Shown in pieces: positions 25,353-33,245 of a stretch of DNA of 64,000 bases; positions within the stretch are counted from its first letter, which is position 1; every line of letters begins with the position of its first letter. Origin of the DNA: Ancylobacter mangrovi. GTDB lineage: Bacteria > Pseudomonadota > Alphaproteobacteria > Rhizobiales > Xanthobacteraceae. The translations under genes and the position numbers were made by a program. The stretch spans positions 62,001-126,000 of the forward strand of contig NZ_JANTHZ010000010.1 in NCBI RefSeq assembly GCF_024752355.1, given 5' to 3'. The notes beneath the pieces are model-generated. The model was not told the origin of the DNA. It searched no databases and saw nothing but the letters and a program-made list of their open reading frames with translations.

Positions 25353-26699
25353 TCAGATCGCGAGCTGCGAGATCCTCGGCAGCGCGCGAAGGTCGTTGAG
25401 CTGTTCGAGCAGCCGGCGCGGATCGGCGATCACCCCGTCCACCAGATGCAGGAACTTGGCGTCGAGCTCTTCGGCGCTCATCGGATTGCTCGGCGCGCCG
25501 CGGAAGTCGCGCCGCTCGATGGCGAATTCGCGCCCGTCGCGCAGCCGCACGCGCAGCTTCGTCGCCCATGCCGCGCCCGGCGCCTTGCTCTCCTCGTTCA
25601 GGGTGAGCACCACCCGCTGGGCGAGATCGATGATGCCGGCATCCTCGTGCGGGTTGTCGAGGAAGGACGAGGGCTCGCTCGGATCGCGCCAGGCCGCCGT
25701 CGCCATGCAGAACGGCAGGCTGTACTGGGCCGTCGCAATGTCGTTGGGGTGGCGGATGTCGTGGTGGCTGAGGACCTTCTCGCTGGTCGCGATGTGAATC
25801 TCGGCGATGTCCTGCGCCGCGAAGCCGTGCGCGGCCTGCAGGTCCCGAAGCGCCTGGATCGGCGTGTTGGCCGTCACATGGCAGGGATAGGCCTTCATGC
25901 AGATCCGGCTGGTCTCCCAGTTCGAGCCAAGCCCGGCCGTCAGTTCGTCGAGCTTAGGCTCGCGGGTGAAGGCCTCGAAGAAGCCGAGCTTGCCCTCCAG
26001 CACGACGTCGGGCCCGTCGAACCCGGCGGAGGCGAGGCAGGCCGCGAGCACGCCGCCCTCCGATGCGCGCCCCGTATGCAGGCGCTTCACCGTCCCGCCA
26101 TTGCCGGCCTTGGAGAAGGCGAGCAGCCCCGAGCACAGAGAGCCGGCGATGCCGAGCGCATTCGCCATCTGGCGCGGATCGAGCCGGAGCAGCCGGCCGG
26201 CGGTGACCGCGGCGCCGAAGGTGCCGGTGAGGCCGGGCGAGTGGAAGCCCAGCTTCTCGGCCGTGTTGCGCGCGGCGACGCCGATCCGGCACATCACCTC
26301 GCACCCGGCGACGAAGGCGACGAGCAGGTCCCGCCCGCCCGCATCGACCTCGTCGCCGACGGCGAACATCGGCGGCAGCAAGGTCGAGCCCGCATGCACG
26401 CCGGCGCTCGGCTGGCGCAGATTGTCCATCTCGAATCCGTGCGCCAGCGTTCCGTTGGCCAGCGCCGCGAACGGCGTCGCGACGCGCGCCGGGGTGCCGA
26501 GGATGCGACCCGTTCCCCCGCCGCCATACTTCACCGCATAGTCGATGACGATCCGGCTCCACGGCAGGGTCGAGCCGAAGACGGTCGCGGCGACCGAATC
26601 CACGATAGCGTCGTTGGCCTTGCGGACGATCGCGTCGGGAATGTCCTCGAACGACAGGCGGGACGCGAAGTCGGCGAGGATCTGAGTAGGCGATGACAC
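25353..26699 (-). CDS. MmgE/PrpD-family protein
   Basis: A 448-residue member of the MmgE/PrpD family, which includes 2-methylcitrate dehydratase, cis-aconitate decarboxylase and iminodisuccinate epimerase. The N-terminal segment DAIVRKANDAIVDSVAATVFG, the GTPARVATPFAALANGTLAHG motif and the SLCSGLLAFSKAGNGGTVKRLHTG motif of the active-site cleft are present; MKAYPCHVTANTPIQAL is the conserved lid region. I prefer GTG 26699, seven bases after GGAG, over ATG 26705, which sits one base from that site. It is the last gene of the operon that runs from 33087. Likely substrate: an imported polycarboxylate. Confidence 0.9.
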   Translation of the reverse strand: MSSPTQILADFASRLSFEDIPDAIVRKANDAIVDSVAATVFGSTLPWSRIVIDYAVKYGGGGTGRILGTPARVATPFAALANGTLAHGFEMDNLRQPSAGVHAGSTLLPPMFAVGDEVDAGGRDLLVAFVAGCEVMCRIGVAARNTAEKLGFHSPGLTGTFGAAVTAGRLLRLDPRQMANALGIAGSLCSGLLAFSKAGNGGTVKRLHTGRASEGGVLAACLASAGFDGPDVVLEGKLGFFEAFTREPKLDELTAGLGSNWETSRICMKAYPCHVTANTPIQALRDLQAAHGFAAQDIAEIHIATSEKVLSHHDIRHPNDIATAQYSLPFCMATAAWRDPSEPSSFLDNPHEDAGIIDLAQRVVLTLNEESKAPGAAWATKLRVRLRDGREFAIERRDFRGAPSNPMSAEELDAKFLHLVDGVIADPRRLLEQLNDLRALPRISQLAI

Positions 26700-26751
26700 A
26701 CGCATTCTCCGTGCTTTGTCGATGACGGGATGGCGGGAACGGCGGGGGGCG

Positions 26752-28269
26752 CTAGGCTTCGGCCTCCGCCTCGGCGACGATCCGCCGTGCCGAACGCACC
26801 CGGTGCAGCAGCGGCGCGCACAGGATCACCGCCGCCAGGATGAGCAGGACGGCCGAGATCGGACGGTCGACGAGGATCATCGGGTCGCCGTTCGACATGG
26901 TGAGCGACTGGCGGACCGCCCGCTCCATGGCATCGCCGAGCACGAAGCCGAGGATGAGCGGGGCGCTCGGGAAGCCGAGCTTGGCCATGCCGTATCCCAT
27001 GATGCCGAAGAAGACGAGCAGGCCCACATCGAACATGTTGCCCGACGCGCCATAGGCGCCGGCGATCGCCACGCCGAGGATCATCGGATGCAGGATGTAG
27101 ATCGGCACCCGCAGGATCTGGGCGAACACGCCGACCAGCGGCAGGTTCATCACCAGCAGGGCGACGTTGCCCACATACATGCTGGCGACGAGGCCCCAGA
27201 ACACGTCGGGCGACTGCTGCATCATCAGCGGGCCCGGCTTCACCCCCCACATGATGAGGGCGGTGAGCATGATCGCGGTCGATGCGCCGCCGGGAATGCC
27301 GAGCGTCAGCAGCGGCAACAGCGCGCCACCTGTGTCGGCGTTGTTCGCCCCTTCCGGCGCCGCCAGCCCTTCCGGCGCGCCGTGGCCGAACCGTTCGGGG
27401 TGGCGCGAGACGGCCTTCTCGATCCCGTAGGAGACGAAGGAGGCGATGGTCGAGCCGGCCCCCGGCAGCAGCCCGATGAAGAAGCCGGTCAGCGAGCCGT
27501 TGAGGAAGGCGAAGCGGCAGTCCTTCAGTTCCGCCCAGGACGGGAACAGGTTGCGCAGCCCCTTCGGCACCTTCAGCAGTTCGACGGTCCCCCTCGCCTC
27601 GATGTTGAGCAGGATTTCCGAGATCGCGAAGATGCCGATGGCGAGCGACATGAATTCGATGCCGCCAAGCAGCGAGCTCTGCCCGAAGATGAAGCGCGAC
27701 TGGGCGGTGAACAGGTCGGTACCGATGCTCGCCAGCCAGAGCCCGACCAGCGTCGACAGGATCGCCTTGGGAAAGTCGCTGCCGCCGAGCAGGACGACCA
27801 GCGACAGGCCCATGACCATCAGCGCGAAATATTCCGGCGAGCCGAAGGAGAGCGCGAACGAGGCCACCGGCGGGGCCACGAAGGTCAGCATCAGCAGGCC
27901 GACCGTGCCGGCGACGAAGGAGGCGATCGCCGCGATGCCGAGCGCCGCGCCGCCCCTGCCCTTCTTGGCCATCTGGTAGCCGTCGACGCAGGAAATGACC
28001 GAGGACGCCTCGCCCGGCATGTTGAGCAGGATCGAGGTGGTCGAGCCGCCGTACTTCGCCCCGTAGTAGATGCCGGCGAACATGATGATGCCGCCGGTCG
28101 GATCCATGTTGAAGGTCAGCGGCAGCAGGATCGCGATCGTGGCCGACGGCCCGAGGCCGGGCAGGATGCCGATGACGGTGCCGAGGAAGCAGCCGACGAA
28201 GCACCACAGCAGATTCATCGGCTGCAGGGCGATGCTGAACCCGTGAATAAGTCCTTCGAATACGGTCAT
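26752..28269 (-). CDS. Tripartite tricarboxylate transporter large permease (TctA family)
   Basis: A 505-residue, roughly 12-segment membrane protein. Both halves of the TctA internal repeat are visible: VIGILPGLGPSATIAILLPL with the downstream LLNMPGEASSVISC, and LLPGAGSTIASFVSYGIEKA with LTLGIPGGASTAIMLTALI. It shares only family-level patterns with the 11975 TctA, so it is a distinct system. It follows tctB by three bases and is coupled to it. The two tctC genes of this operon (31041, 32110) lie 2.3 kb upstream behind the CapA and CHR genes. Confidence 0.93.
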   Translation of the reverse strand: MTVFEGLIHGFSIALQPMNLLWCFVGCFLGTVIGILPGLGPSATIAILLPLTFNMDPTGGIIMFAGIYYGAKYGGSTTSILLNMPGEASSVISCVDGYQMAKKGRGGAALGIAAIASFVAGTVGLLMLTFVAPPVASFALSFGSPEYFALMVMGLSLVVLLGGSDFPKAILSTLVGLWLASIGTDLFTAQSRFIFGQSSLLGGIEFMSLAIGIFAISEILLNIEARGTVELLKVPKGLRNLFPSWAELKDCRFAFLNGSLTGFFIGLLPGAGSTIASFVSYGIEKAVSRHPERFGHGAPEGLAAPEGANNADTGGALLPLLTLGIPGGASTAIMLTALIMWGVKPGPLMMQQSPDVFWGLVASMYVGNVALLVMNLPLVGVFAQILRVPIYILHPMILGVAIAGAYGASGNMFDVGLLVFFGIMGYGMAKLGFPSAPLILGFVLGDAMERAVRQSLTMSNGDPMILVDRPISAVLLILAAVILCAPLLHRVRSARRIVAEAEAEA

Positions 28270-28272
28270 GAC

Positions 28273-28749
28273 TCAGGCCCCCCAGAACATGCCTTCGGGA
28301 AGATCCACTTCGAGAAGGACCGGGAAGAGGATGTGGAGCGCGACGGTGATCGCGGCTGCGACGATGAACGCCCGCAGATAGGACTGGCCGAAGATGAAGC
28401 GGACCAGCAGGAAGGTGAAAATGCCGAACCCGGCCATGAAGCCGAAGATGTCCATCAGCGGGATCGCCAGCGCGAGCCCGACCCAGGCGGCGAGCGCGGC
28501 CCACACGCCCTTGGGATCCTTTTCCTCGTCGTCGGCGAAGATGCCCTCGGCCGGCGCCACGCGCAGGCTGCGAAAGGCGAGGTAGATGGCGACGACGACG
28601 ATCAAGCCGCCATAGAAGATGGGAAAGAAGCCGGGTCCGGGCCCCTCCGGTCCGAAGAACTTCCAGGCACTGCTCTCCCAGACGATGTAGGCACCGAGGG
28701 CCGTGAGGCCCACGCCGGCGATCAGGTCGCCCGTCGACTGTCTTGTCAT
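28273..28749 (-). CDS. Tripartite tricarboxylate transporter small permease (TctB family)
   Basis: A 158-residue membrane protein with four hydrophobic segments; GPEGPGPGFFPIFYGGLIVVV is the TctB G-P-G-x-F-P loop entering helix 2, and FGFMAGFGIFTFLLVRFIFG is helix 3. The ATG at 28749 is preceded by GGAAGA. A longer upstream frame lies over the neighbouring gene and is not real. It is 40 bp downstream of the second CHR gene on the same strand and directly followed by tctA. Confidence 0.88.
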   Translation of the reverse strand: MTRQSTGDLIAGVGLTALGAYIVWESSAWKFFGPEGPGPGFFPIFYGGLIVVVAIYLAFRSLRVAPAEGIFADDEEKDPKGVWAALAAWVGLALAIPLMDIFGFMAGFGIFTFLLVRFIFGQSYLRAFIVAAAITVALHILFPVLLEVDLPEGMFWGA

Positions 28750-28789
28750 CGTTCTTCCGTCCCTATTCGTATGTTTTTGTGTGCCCGCC

Positions 28790-29341
28790 CTAGCGAACAT
28801 CGATTCCCAGCAGATGGAGGCCTCCCAGGCACAGCCCCGCGGCCATGAGCAGCGAGATGGGAGGAAAGCGCGGACGCAGCAGGAGGATGCCGGCGGTCGC
28901 GCCAGCGATGGCCCAGGAGGCCGGGCCGGCGTCGGCGATCCGGAACAGCGATATCGCGCCGGCGGCAAGCAGGCCGGTGCCCACCGGGGTCAGCCCCTCC
29001 TGGAGGATGGAGTGCCACTTCGTCCCCTTGTGGCGATCCCAGGTCAGCGTGGCGGCGTAGCAGAGGAACGAGCTCGGCAGGAAAAGCGCCACCGTGGCGA
29101 CGAAGGCGCCCGTGACGCCATAGAGCTTCCAGCCGATCAGGGTCGCGAGCATCGAGCCCGGCCCCGGCGACATCCGGGCCACGGCGAACAGGTCGACGAA
29201 GTCCTGCGGGCTCATCCACTGGTGGACGTCGACCGCCTGGTGCTGCATCGCCGGCAGGATGGCGACGCCGCCGCCTATCGAGGCCAGCGACAGTGGCCCG
29301 AACACCATGGCGAGGGCGATCAGCGGATTGCTCTCAGCCAT
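28790..29341 (-). CDS. CHR (chromate transporter) family half-size protein, second of a pair
   Basis: A 183-residue membrane protein of the CHR superfamily, half-size type. The family motif region LSLASIGGGVAILPAMQHQAV and MSPGPGSMLATLIGWKLYG (the proline-glycine loop of CHR domains) are visible, with about six hydrophobic stretches. It overlaps the preceding CHR gene by eight bases, as in short-chain ChrA pairs that work as heterodimers. No chrB-type regulator is nearby, and the pair is embedded between a CapA-like gene and tctB, so export or import of an anion other than chromate is more plausible (inference). Confidence 0.88.
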   Translation of the reverse strand: MAESNPLIALAMVFGPLSLASIGGGVAILPAMQHQAVDVHQWMSPQDFVDLFAVARMSPGPGSMLATLIGWKLYGVTGAFVATVALFLPSSFLCYAATLTWDRHKGTKWHSILQEGLTPVGTGLLAAGAISLFRIADAGPASWAIAGATAGILLLRPRFPPISLLMAAGLCLGGLHLLGIDVR

Positions 29342-29927
29342 CGGCGCGCCTCCGCCAGGCGGCCATCGCGATGCTGCACGGCACGACGACGAGAACCACC
29401 GGGATGAGCGGCCACCTCATGACGCCGACCGCCCAGGCGGTGCCGGCGATGACGGCGAGGCTGCCTACCTGCCGCGACACCTGCGAGGTCCCGCGGATCA
29501 CCACTACCAGCAGGAGCCCGATCGCCGCGGCGGTGACGCCGGCGAGCCCCGCCGTGATCGCGCCGATCTGGCGCAGCCAGTCGTAGGCCATGGCCGCGCC
29601 GATCACGACGAAGAACGGTCCGAACAGCAGCGCCGACAACGCCACCAGCGATCCCGGCCATCCCCGCAGCCGCTGGCCGACATAGATCGCCAGATTGCCG
29701 ATATTCACGCCGGGAATGATCTGGCACACGGCGAGGCCGCTGAGGAATTCGCGCTCGTTCATCCAGCCGCGGCGCGTGACGACCTCGTGGAAGACGAGGC
29801 CACTCATGCCGCCGCCGAACGCCGACAGGCCCAGCTTGGCGTGCAGCATCGCGATGTCGATCAGCCGAACGGGCCGGTCGGGCGCGGCCGCCTGCCCCGT
29901 CGGGTCCGGTCGATCGAGCGTCTCCAT
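29334..29927 (-). CDS. CHR (chromate transporter) family half-size protein, first of a pair
   Basis: A 197-residue membrane protein. The N-terminal CHR motif reads KLGLSAFGGGMSGLVFHEVV, with FLSGLAVCQIIPGVNIGNLAI as the second conserved loop; these correspond to the LxxFGG and PGP/PGV motifs of ChrA. Hydrophobic segments continue to the C-terminus, which ends in basic residues. Its start overlaps the CapA stop by one base (TGATG, 29925-29929), and its stop lies within the next CHR gene, showing tight translational coupling of CapA and both CHR halves. Confidence 0.88.
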   Translation of the reverse strand: METLDRPDPTGQAAAPDRPVRLIDIAMLHAKLGLSAFGGGMSGLVFHEVVTRRGWMNEREFLSGLAVCQIIPGVNIGNLAIYVGQRLRGWPGSLVALSALLFGPFFVVIGAAMAYDWLRQIGAITAGLAGVTAAAIGLLLVVVIRGTSQVSRQVGSLAVIAGTAWAVGVMRWPLIPVVLVVVPCSIAMAAWRRRADG

Positions 29928-30976
29928 CAGGCGGCTCCCGCGCCGGCGAGCCGGACGGCGTCGCCATGGGGGGTGAACCGCGTCTGGAACCGGGCCGAGC
30001 GCTGCGCCACGAGGTCAACCACATCCGCGCCGCAGGTCAGGTCCAGCGCGTGCGGATTGATCTCGCCGTCCATCCGGGCCGGGATGTATTCGACCGCGCA
30101 GATGCGCTTGTCCTCGATGAGGCAGCGCACGATCATGGTCTCGTTCTCGTGACCCTTCTTCAGGTTCTGCTGGGCGAAGGTGAAATTGCCGAGCGAATAG
30201 AAGATGGCGCGGCCCTTGTAGACCTCGATGCCCTGCAGCACGTGAGGATGCGAGCCGACCACCAGATCGGCCCCCACATCGACCGCGTGACGGCCGAGCT
30301 CGACCTGATATTCGGCGATCTCGCGATAGCCGCGCGAGACGCCCCAGTGGAAGGCGCAGACGACGATGTCGGCCCCCCGCCGCGCCGCCGCGATGTCGGC
30401 GGCGAGCTGTTCGCGGTCCTCCTCGAACAGCCGCGTGCGCACGATCGGTGGAGTCCCGGGCACCTCGAACACCCGGCGCGGCGCCTCGTAGGACGTGCGC
30501 GCCCGCATGACGGCGAGGCCCGGCGTGTCGGGTCCCGCCGCCCATTCCGGGATGAAGACGGAGGTGTAGCCGAGCAGCGCGATCCGGCATCCGTGCTTCT
30601 CCACGATTGCCGGCCGGTGAGCCTCGGCGAAGTTCTCGCCGCCGCCCGTGTGCTTGATGCCGAGCCGGTCGAGATGGCCGAGCGTCTCGCGCAGCGCGTC
30701 ATGGCCGAAATCCAGCATGTGGTTGTTGGCGACGGTGACGGCATCGAAGCCGGCGGCGCTCAGCGCCGTCACCTGCCGCGCGTCGGCGCGCCAGTTCGTC
30801 TCCTTGATCGACCAGGGCGCCCCTGAATCGGAGGTCGACCCCTCCAGATTTCCCAGGGTGAAATCACCGCTCTTCAGGAAGTCGCCGACATACTTGAAAA
30901 CACTTGGCGGATCGTCGCGCTGCACGAACACATCGCCCACAAGAAGCATGGTCAGTTGCTTCTTCTTCGATTCCAT
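29927..30976 (-). CDS. CapA-family (PgsA-like) metallophosphoesterase domain protein
   Basis: A 349-residue protein of the CapA/PgsA calcineurin-like family. The metal-site blocks are LLVGDVFVQRDD near the N-terminus, NLEGSTSD, TVANNHMLDFG (family NNH motif), FHWGVSRGY, VVGSHPHVLQG (family GSHPH motif) and FYSLGNFTF. No signal peptide or membrane anchor is evident, so unlike capsule-associated CapA it appears cytoplasmic. Start ATG 30976 lies six bases after GAGG. It is coupled to the CHR pair downstream. CapA proteins are linked to poly-gamma-glutamate, but catabolic members with other substrates exist; the substrate here is unknown. Confidence 0.88.
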   Translation of the reverse strand: MESKKKQLTMLLVGDVFVQRDDPPSVFKYVGDFLKSGDFTLGNLEGSTSDSGAPWSIKETNWRADARQVTALSAAGFDAVTVANNHMLDFGHDALRETLGHLDRLGIKHTGGGENFAEAHRPAIVEKHGCRIALLGYTSVFIPEWAAGPDTPGLAVMRARTSYEAPRRVFEVPGTPPIVRTRLFEEDREQLAADIAAARRGADIVVCAFHWGVSRGYREIAEYQVELGRHAVDVGADLVVGSHPHVLQGIEVYKGRAIFYSLGNFTFAQQNLKKGHENETMIVRCLIEDKRICAVEYIPARMDGEINPHALDLTCGADVVDLVAQRSARFQTRFTPHGDAVRLAGAGAA

Positions 30977-31018
30977 CTTCAACCTCACGCCGATGGTCAA
31001 GTGACGGGCCCCGGCCGC

Positions 31019-31036
31019 GGACGGGACCCGCCGTCC
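31019..31036 (-). promoter_or_regulatory. Hairpin after the second tctC of the operon
   Basis: Inverted repeat GGACGG (31019-31024) / CCGTCC (31031-31036), six-base loop, in the 64-bp gap between the tctC at 31041 and the CapA-like gene. It is weaker than the other hairpins that follow binding-protein genes in this window. Confidence 0.4.
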
Positions 31037-31040
31037 TGGT

Positions 31041-32021
31041 TCAGGGATTCACTTTCATCCCGGCCTGCACGAGAATGTCGCGCATCTTGGCGACATAGGC
31101 TTTTTCGAACTTGGCCAGTTCTTCCGAGTTCATGTAGCCGTCTTCGAGCTGGGTCTTCTTCAGATAGTCTTTCCAGCCGTCCGACTTCGCGAGCTTGGCG
31201 AACAGGTCGGAATAATAGGCTTTGGCATCCGCCGACATGCCGGGAGGTCCGATCACGCCGCGCACCTGCGGCACGCTGGTGATCTCGTAGCCGGCCTCGG
31301 TTAGCGTCGGCACGTCGGGGAAGGCGGGCAGGCGCTTGTTGGCGATCTGCGCCAGCGCGCGCAGCTTTCCTCCGGTGACGAGACCTGCCTCCTCGCTCGG
31401 CTCGATCATCATCAGGTCGGTATGGCCGCCGAGCAGCGCGGAGATGCGCTCACCCGCCGAGGGATAGGAGACATAGGCCCAGTCGGCGCCGGTCTTGGCC
31501 ATCAGCAGGTGGCGCACGATCGCCTCGCGGGCGAGCGGGTTGCCGGCCGACTGCTTGTATTTCTTCGGCTCCGCCTTCGCCGCCTCGATGAAGTCCTTCA
31601 GCGTCTTGAACGGCGAATCCGCACGCACGACGATCAAAGCCGGCTCGTAGACGAGGTTGGCGATCGGCGTCAGCTCTTCCATGGTGGTCGTCTTGACCTC
31701 CTGGACCAGCGGATCGATCAGGTAGGTGCTCGAATAGAGCCCGATCGTGTAGTCGTCGCCCTTCTTCTCACCCAGAAAGTTGCGGGCGTTCGCGCTGCCG
31801 CCGCCGCTCTTGTTGATGATCTGGAAGCGGACCGGAATGAGGCCCTCCTTCTCCATGATCGAGATCATGGCCCGGCCGAAGATGTCGTTGCCTCCGCCCG
31901 GCCCCGCATGGACGATGATCTCGACCGGCTTCTTGGGCACGAACTCCGCATGCGCGGCACCCGCGAACACCAGGGCCAGGCCGGCCGCGGCGATCAATGA
32001 AAGACGTCCCTTGGCTTTCAT
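31041..32021 (-). CDS. TctC/Bug-family periplasmic binding protein (second of tandem pair)
   Basis: A 326-residue receptor with a signal peptide (LSLIAAAGLALVFAGAAHA). The mature start FVPKKPVEIIVHAGPGGGND is a variant Bug signature with HAGPGG in place of the usual ASPGG-type loop. Other landmarks: IINKSGGGSANARNF, VVRADSPFKTLKDFI, GERISALLGGHTDLMMIEPS. It closely parallels the receptor upstream (32110), so they are tandem duplicates that have diverged in ligand-loop residues. Start ATG 32021 follows GGAGG by six bases. It belongs to the TTT permease at 26752-28749. Confidence 0.93.
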   Translation of the reverse strand: MKAKGRLSLIAAAGLALVFAGAAHAEFVPKKPVEIIVHAGPGGGNDIFGRAMISIMEKEGLIPVRFQIINKSGGGSANARNFLGEKKGDDYTIGLYSSTYLIDPLVQEVKTTTMEELTPIANLVYEPALIVVRADSPFKTLKDFIEAAKAEPKKYKQSAGNPLAREAIVRHLLMAKTGADWAYVSYPSAGERISALLGGHTDLMMIEPSEEAGLVTGGKLRALAQIANKRLPAFPDVPTLTEAGYEITSVPQVRGVIGPPGMSADAKAYYSDLFAKLAKSDGWKDYLKKTQLEDGYMNSEELAKFEKAYVAKMRDILVQAGMKVNP

Positions 32022-32072
32022 GCATTTCCTCCCGGTTATTCTTGCGTGATTTTTGCACGCTGTTCGTTGTGC

Positions 32073-32100
32073 GCGTCCGCCCTTTTGGCGTGGCGGACGC
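32073..32100 (-). promoter_or_regulatory. Hairpin between the tandem tctC genes
   Basis: Perfect inverted repeat GCGTCCGCC (32073-32081) / GGCGGACGC (32092-32100), nine-bp stem and ten-base loop, just past the stop of the first tctC. There is no T-run on the transcribed side. It parallels the hairpins at 6462, 13978 and 55790. Confidence 0.55.
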
Positions 32101-32109
32101 GCTAGACTG

Positions 32110-33087
32110 CTACCGCGCCGTCTGAATGCCGGCATCCGTCAGGATTTTCTTCATCTGCTCGGCATATCCGGCCAGGAATTCCTTGAGCTGGTCGCCCGGA
32201 ATGTACCGGTTCTCAAGCTGGTTGTCGGCGATGTACTTCTTCCAGGTCGGCGTCTGGACCATCTTCGCGAACAGGTCCTGGTAGAAGGCGACGGCCTCCT
32301 TCGACATGCCCGGAGGGCCGACCACGCCGCGCGCCTGCACGGGGATGTCGATCGCGTAGCCCGCCTCGCGGATGGTGGGCACGTCCGGGAAGCCGGGGAT
32401 GCGGGTGTCGGAGACCTGCGCCAGCGCACGAAGCTGGCCCGAGCGGATGAGGTCGCCCGCCTCGGTCGCGTCCAGCACGTACATGTCGGTGTGCCCGCCC
32501 AGCAGCGCACTGATGCGCTCGCCGCCGCCCTGGAACGAGATGTAGTGCCACTTGGCGCCGGTATTGGCCATCAGCAGATACCGCACCACCGCGTCACGTC
32601 CGATCGGCGAGCCGCCCGACTGCTTGAGCGTGTTCGGCGATGCCTTGGCGGCGTCGATGAAGTCCTTCAGCGTCTTGTAAGGCGAGTCGGCACGCACGAC
32701 GACAAGGGCCGGCTCGACGATGAGATTGGCGATTGGCGTCAGGCCCTGGAGCGAGTTCTCGGCCTCTTTCTGAACGATGTGGTCGCTGGTCCAGTTGCTC
32801 GCGAACAGCGCGATCATGTCGTTGTCGCCCTTGGCGGCGGTGACGAAGTTCATCGCGCTCACGCTGCCGCCGCCGGTCTTGTTGACCATGACGAAGCGGA
32901 CCGGGCTGAGCTTCTCCTTCTCGATCACATTGATGATCTGCCGGCCGAACACATCGTTGGCCCCGCCGGGACCGGCATGGACGACGATCGACACCGGCTT
33001 GCTGGGCACGAATCCGTCGGCCGCCGCAATGCCCGAAGCCGCCACCACGCAGGCGGCGACCAATGCTGTCCGCAAGAGAATACGCAT
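32110..33087 (-). CDS. TctC/Bug-family periplasmic binding protein (first of tandem pair)
   Basis: A 325-residue receptor with a signal peptide (LRTALVAACVVAASGIAAA). It carries the same HAGPGGANDVFGR loop as its neighbour, plus VNKTGGGSVSAMNF, VVRADSPYKTLKDFI and GERISALLGGHTDMYVLDAT. The ATG at 33087 is preceded by GGGAGG at nine bases. It is the first gene of an eight-gene minus-strand operon: tctC, tctC, CapA-like, CHR, CHR, tctB, tctA, MmgE/PrpD. Two receptors for one permease suggest two related substrates or differential affinity (inference). Confidence 0.93.
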   Translation of the reverse strand: MRILLRTALVAACVVAASGIAAADGFVPSKPVSIVVHAGPGGANDVFGRQIINVIEKEKLSPVRFVMVNKTGGGSVSAMNFVTAAKGDNDMIALFASNWTSDHIVQKEAENSLQGLTPIANLIVEPALVVVRADSPYKTLKDFIDAAKASPNTLKQSGGSPIGRDAVVRYLLMANTGAKWHYISFQGGGERISALLGGHTDMYVLDATEAGDLIRSGQLRALAQVSDTRIPGFPDVPTIREAGYAIDIPVQARGVVGPPGMSKEAVAFYQDLFAKMVQTPTWKKYIADNQLENRYIPGDQLKEFLAGYAEQMKKILTDAGIQTAR

Positions 33088-33245
33088 GAGAACCAGCCTC
33101 CCTACTGATTGAATTTTTTCTTCTAAGATTGAACGATAGCATTCATCAGTGCAAAGTCAACGCGAGCAATCCCCCCTTTATGGCGGTTTGCTCGGCCCCT
33201 CATAGGGACAAGAGAACGCCATAGTGCAATCACGGGGAGGACGTC
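33088..33245. promoter_or_regulatory. Divergent promoter region of the tctC operon and the reductase gene
   Basis: The 158-bp gap is AT-rich near 33100-33160. GATTGAA is repeated directly at 33107-33113 and 33127-33133, a 20-bp period (two helical turns), 20-47 bp upstream of the tctC start. It is the only obvious place for the promoter of the eight-gene operon. The regulator is not identified. Confidence 0.4.

Noticed and set aside
28790-29927. Annotation of the CHR pair as a chromate resistance system
   Set aside because: Only the family is supported; there is no chrB-type regulator and the genes are translationally coupled to CapA inside a carboxylate transport operon.
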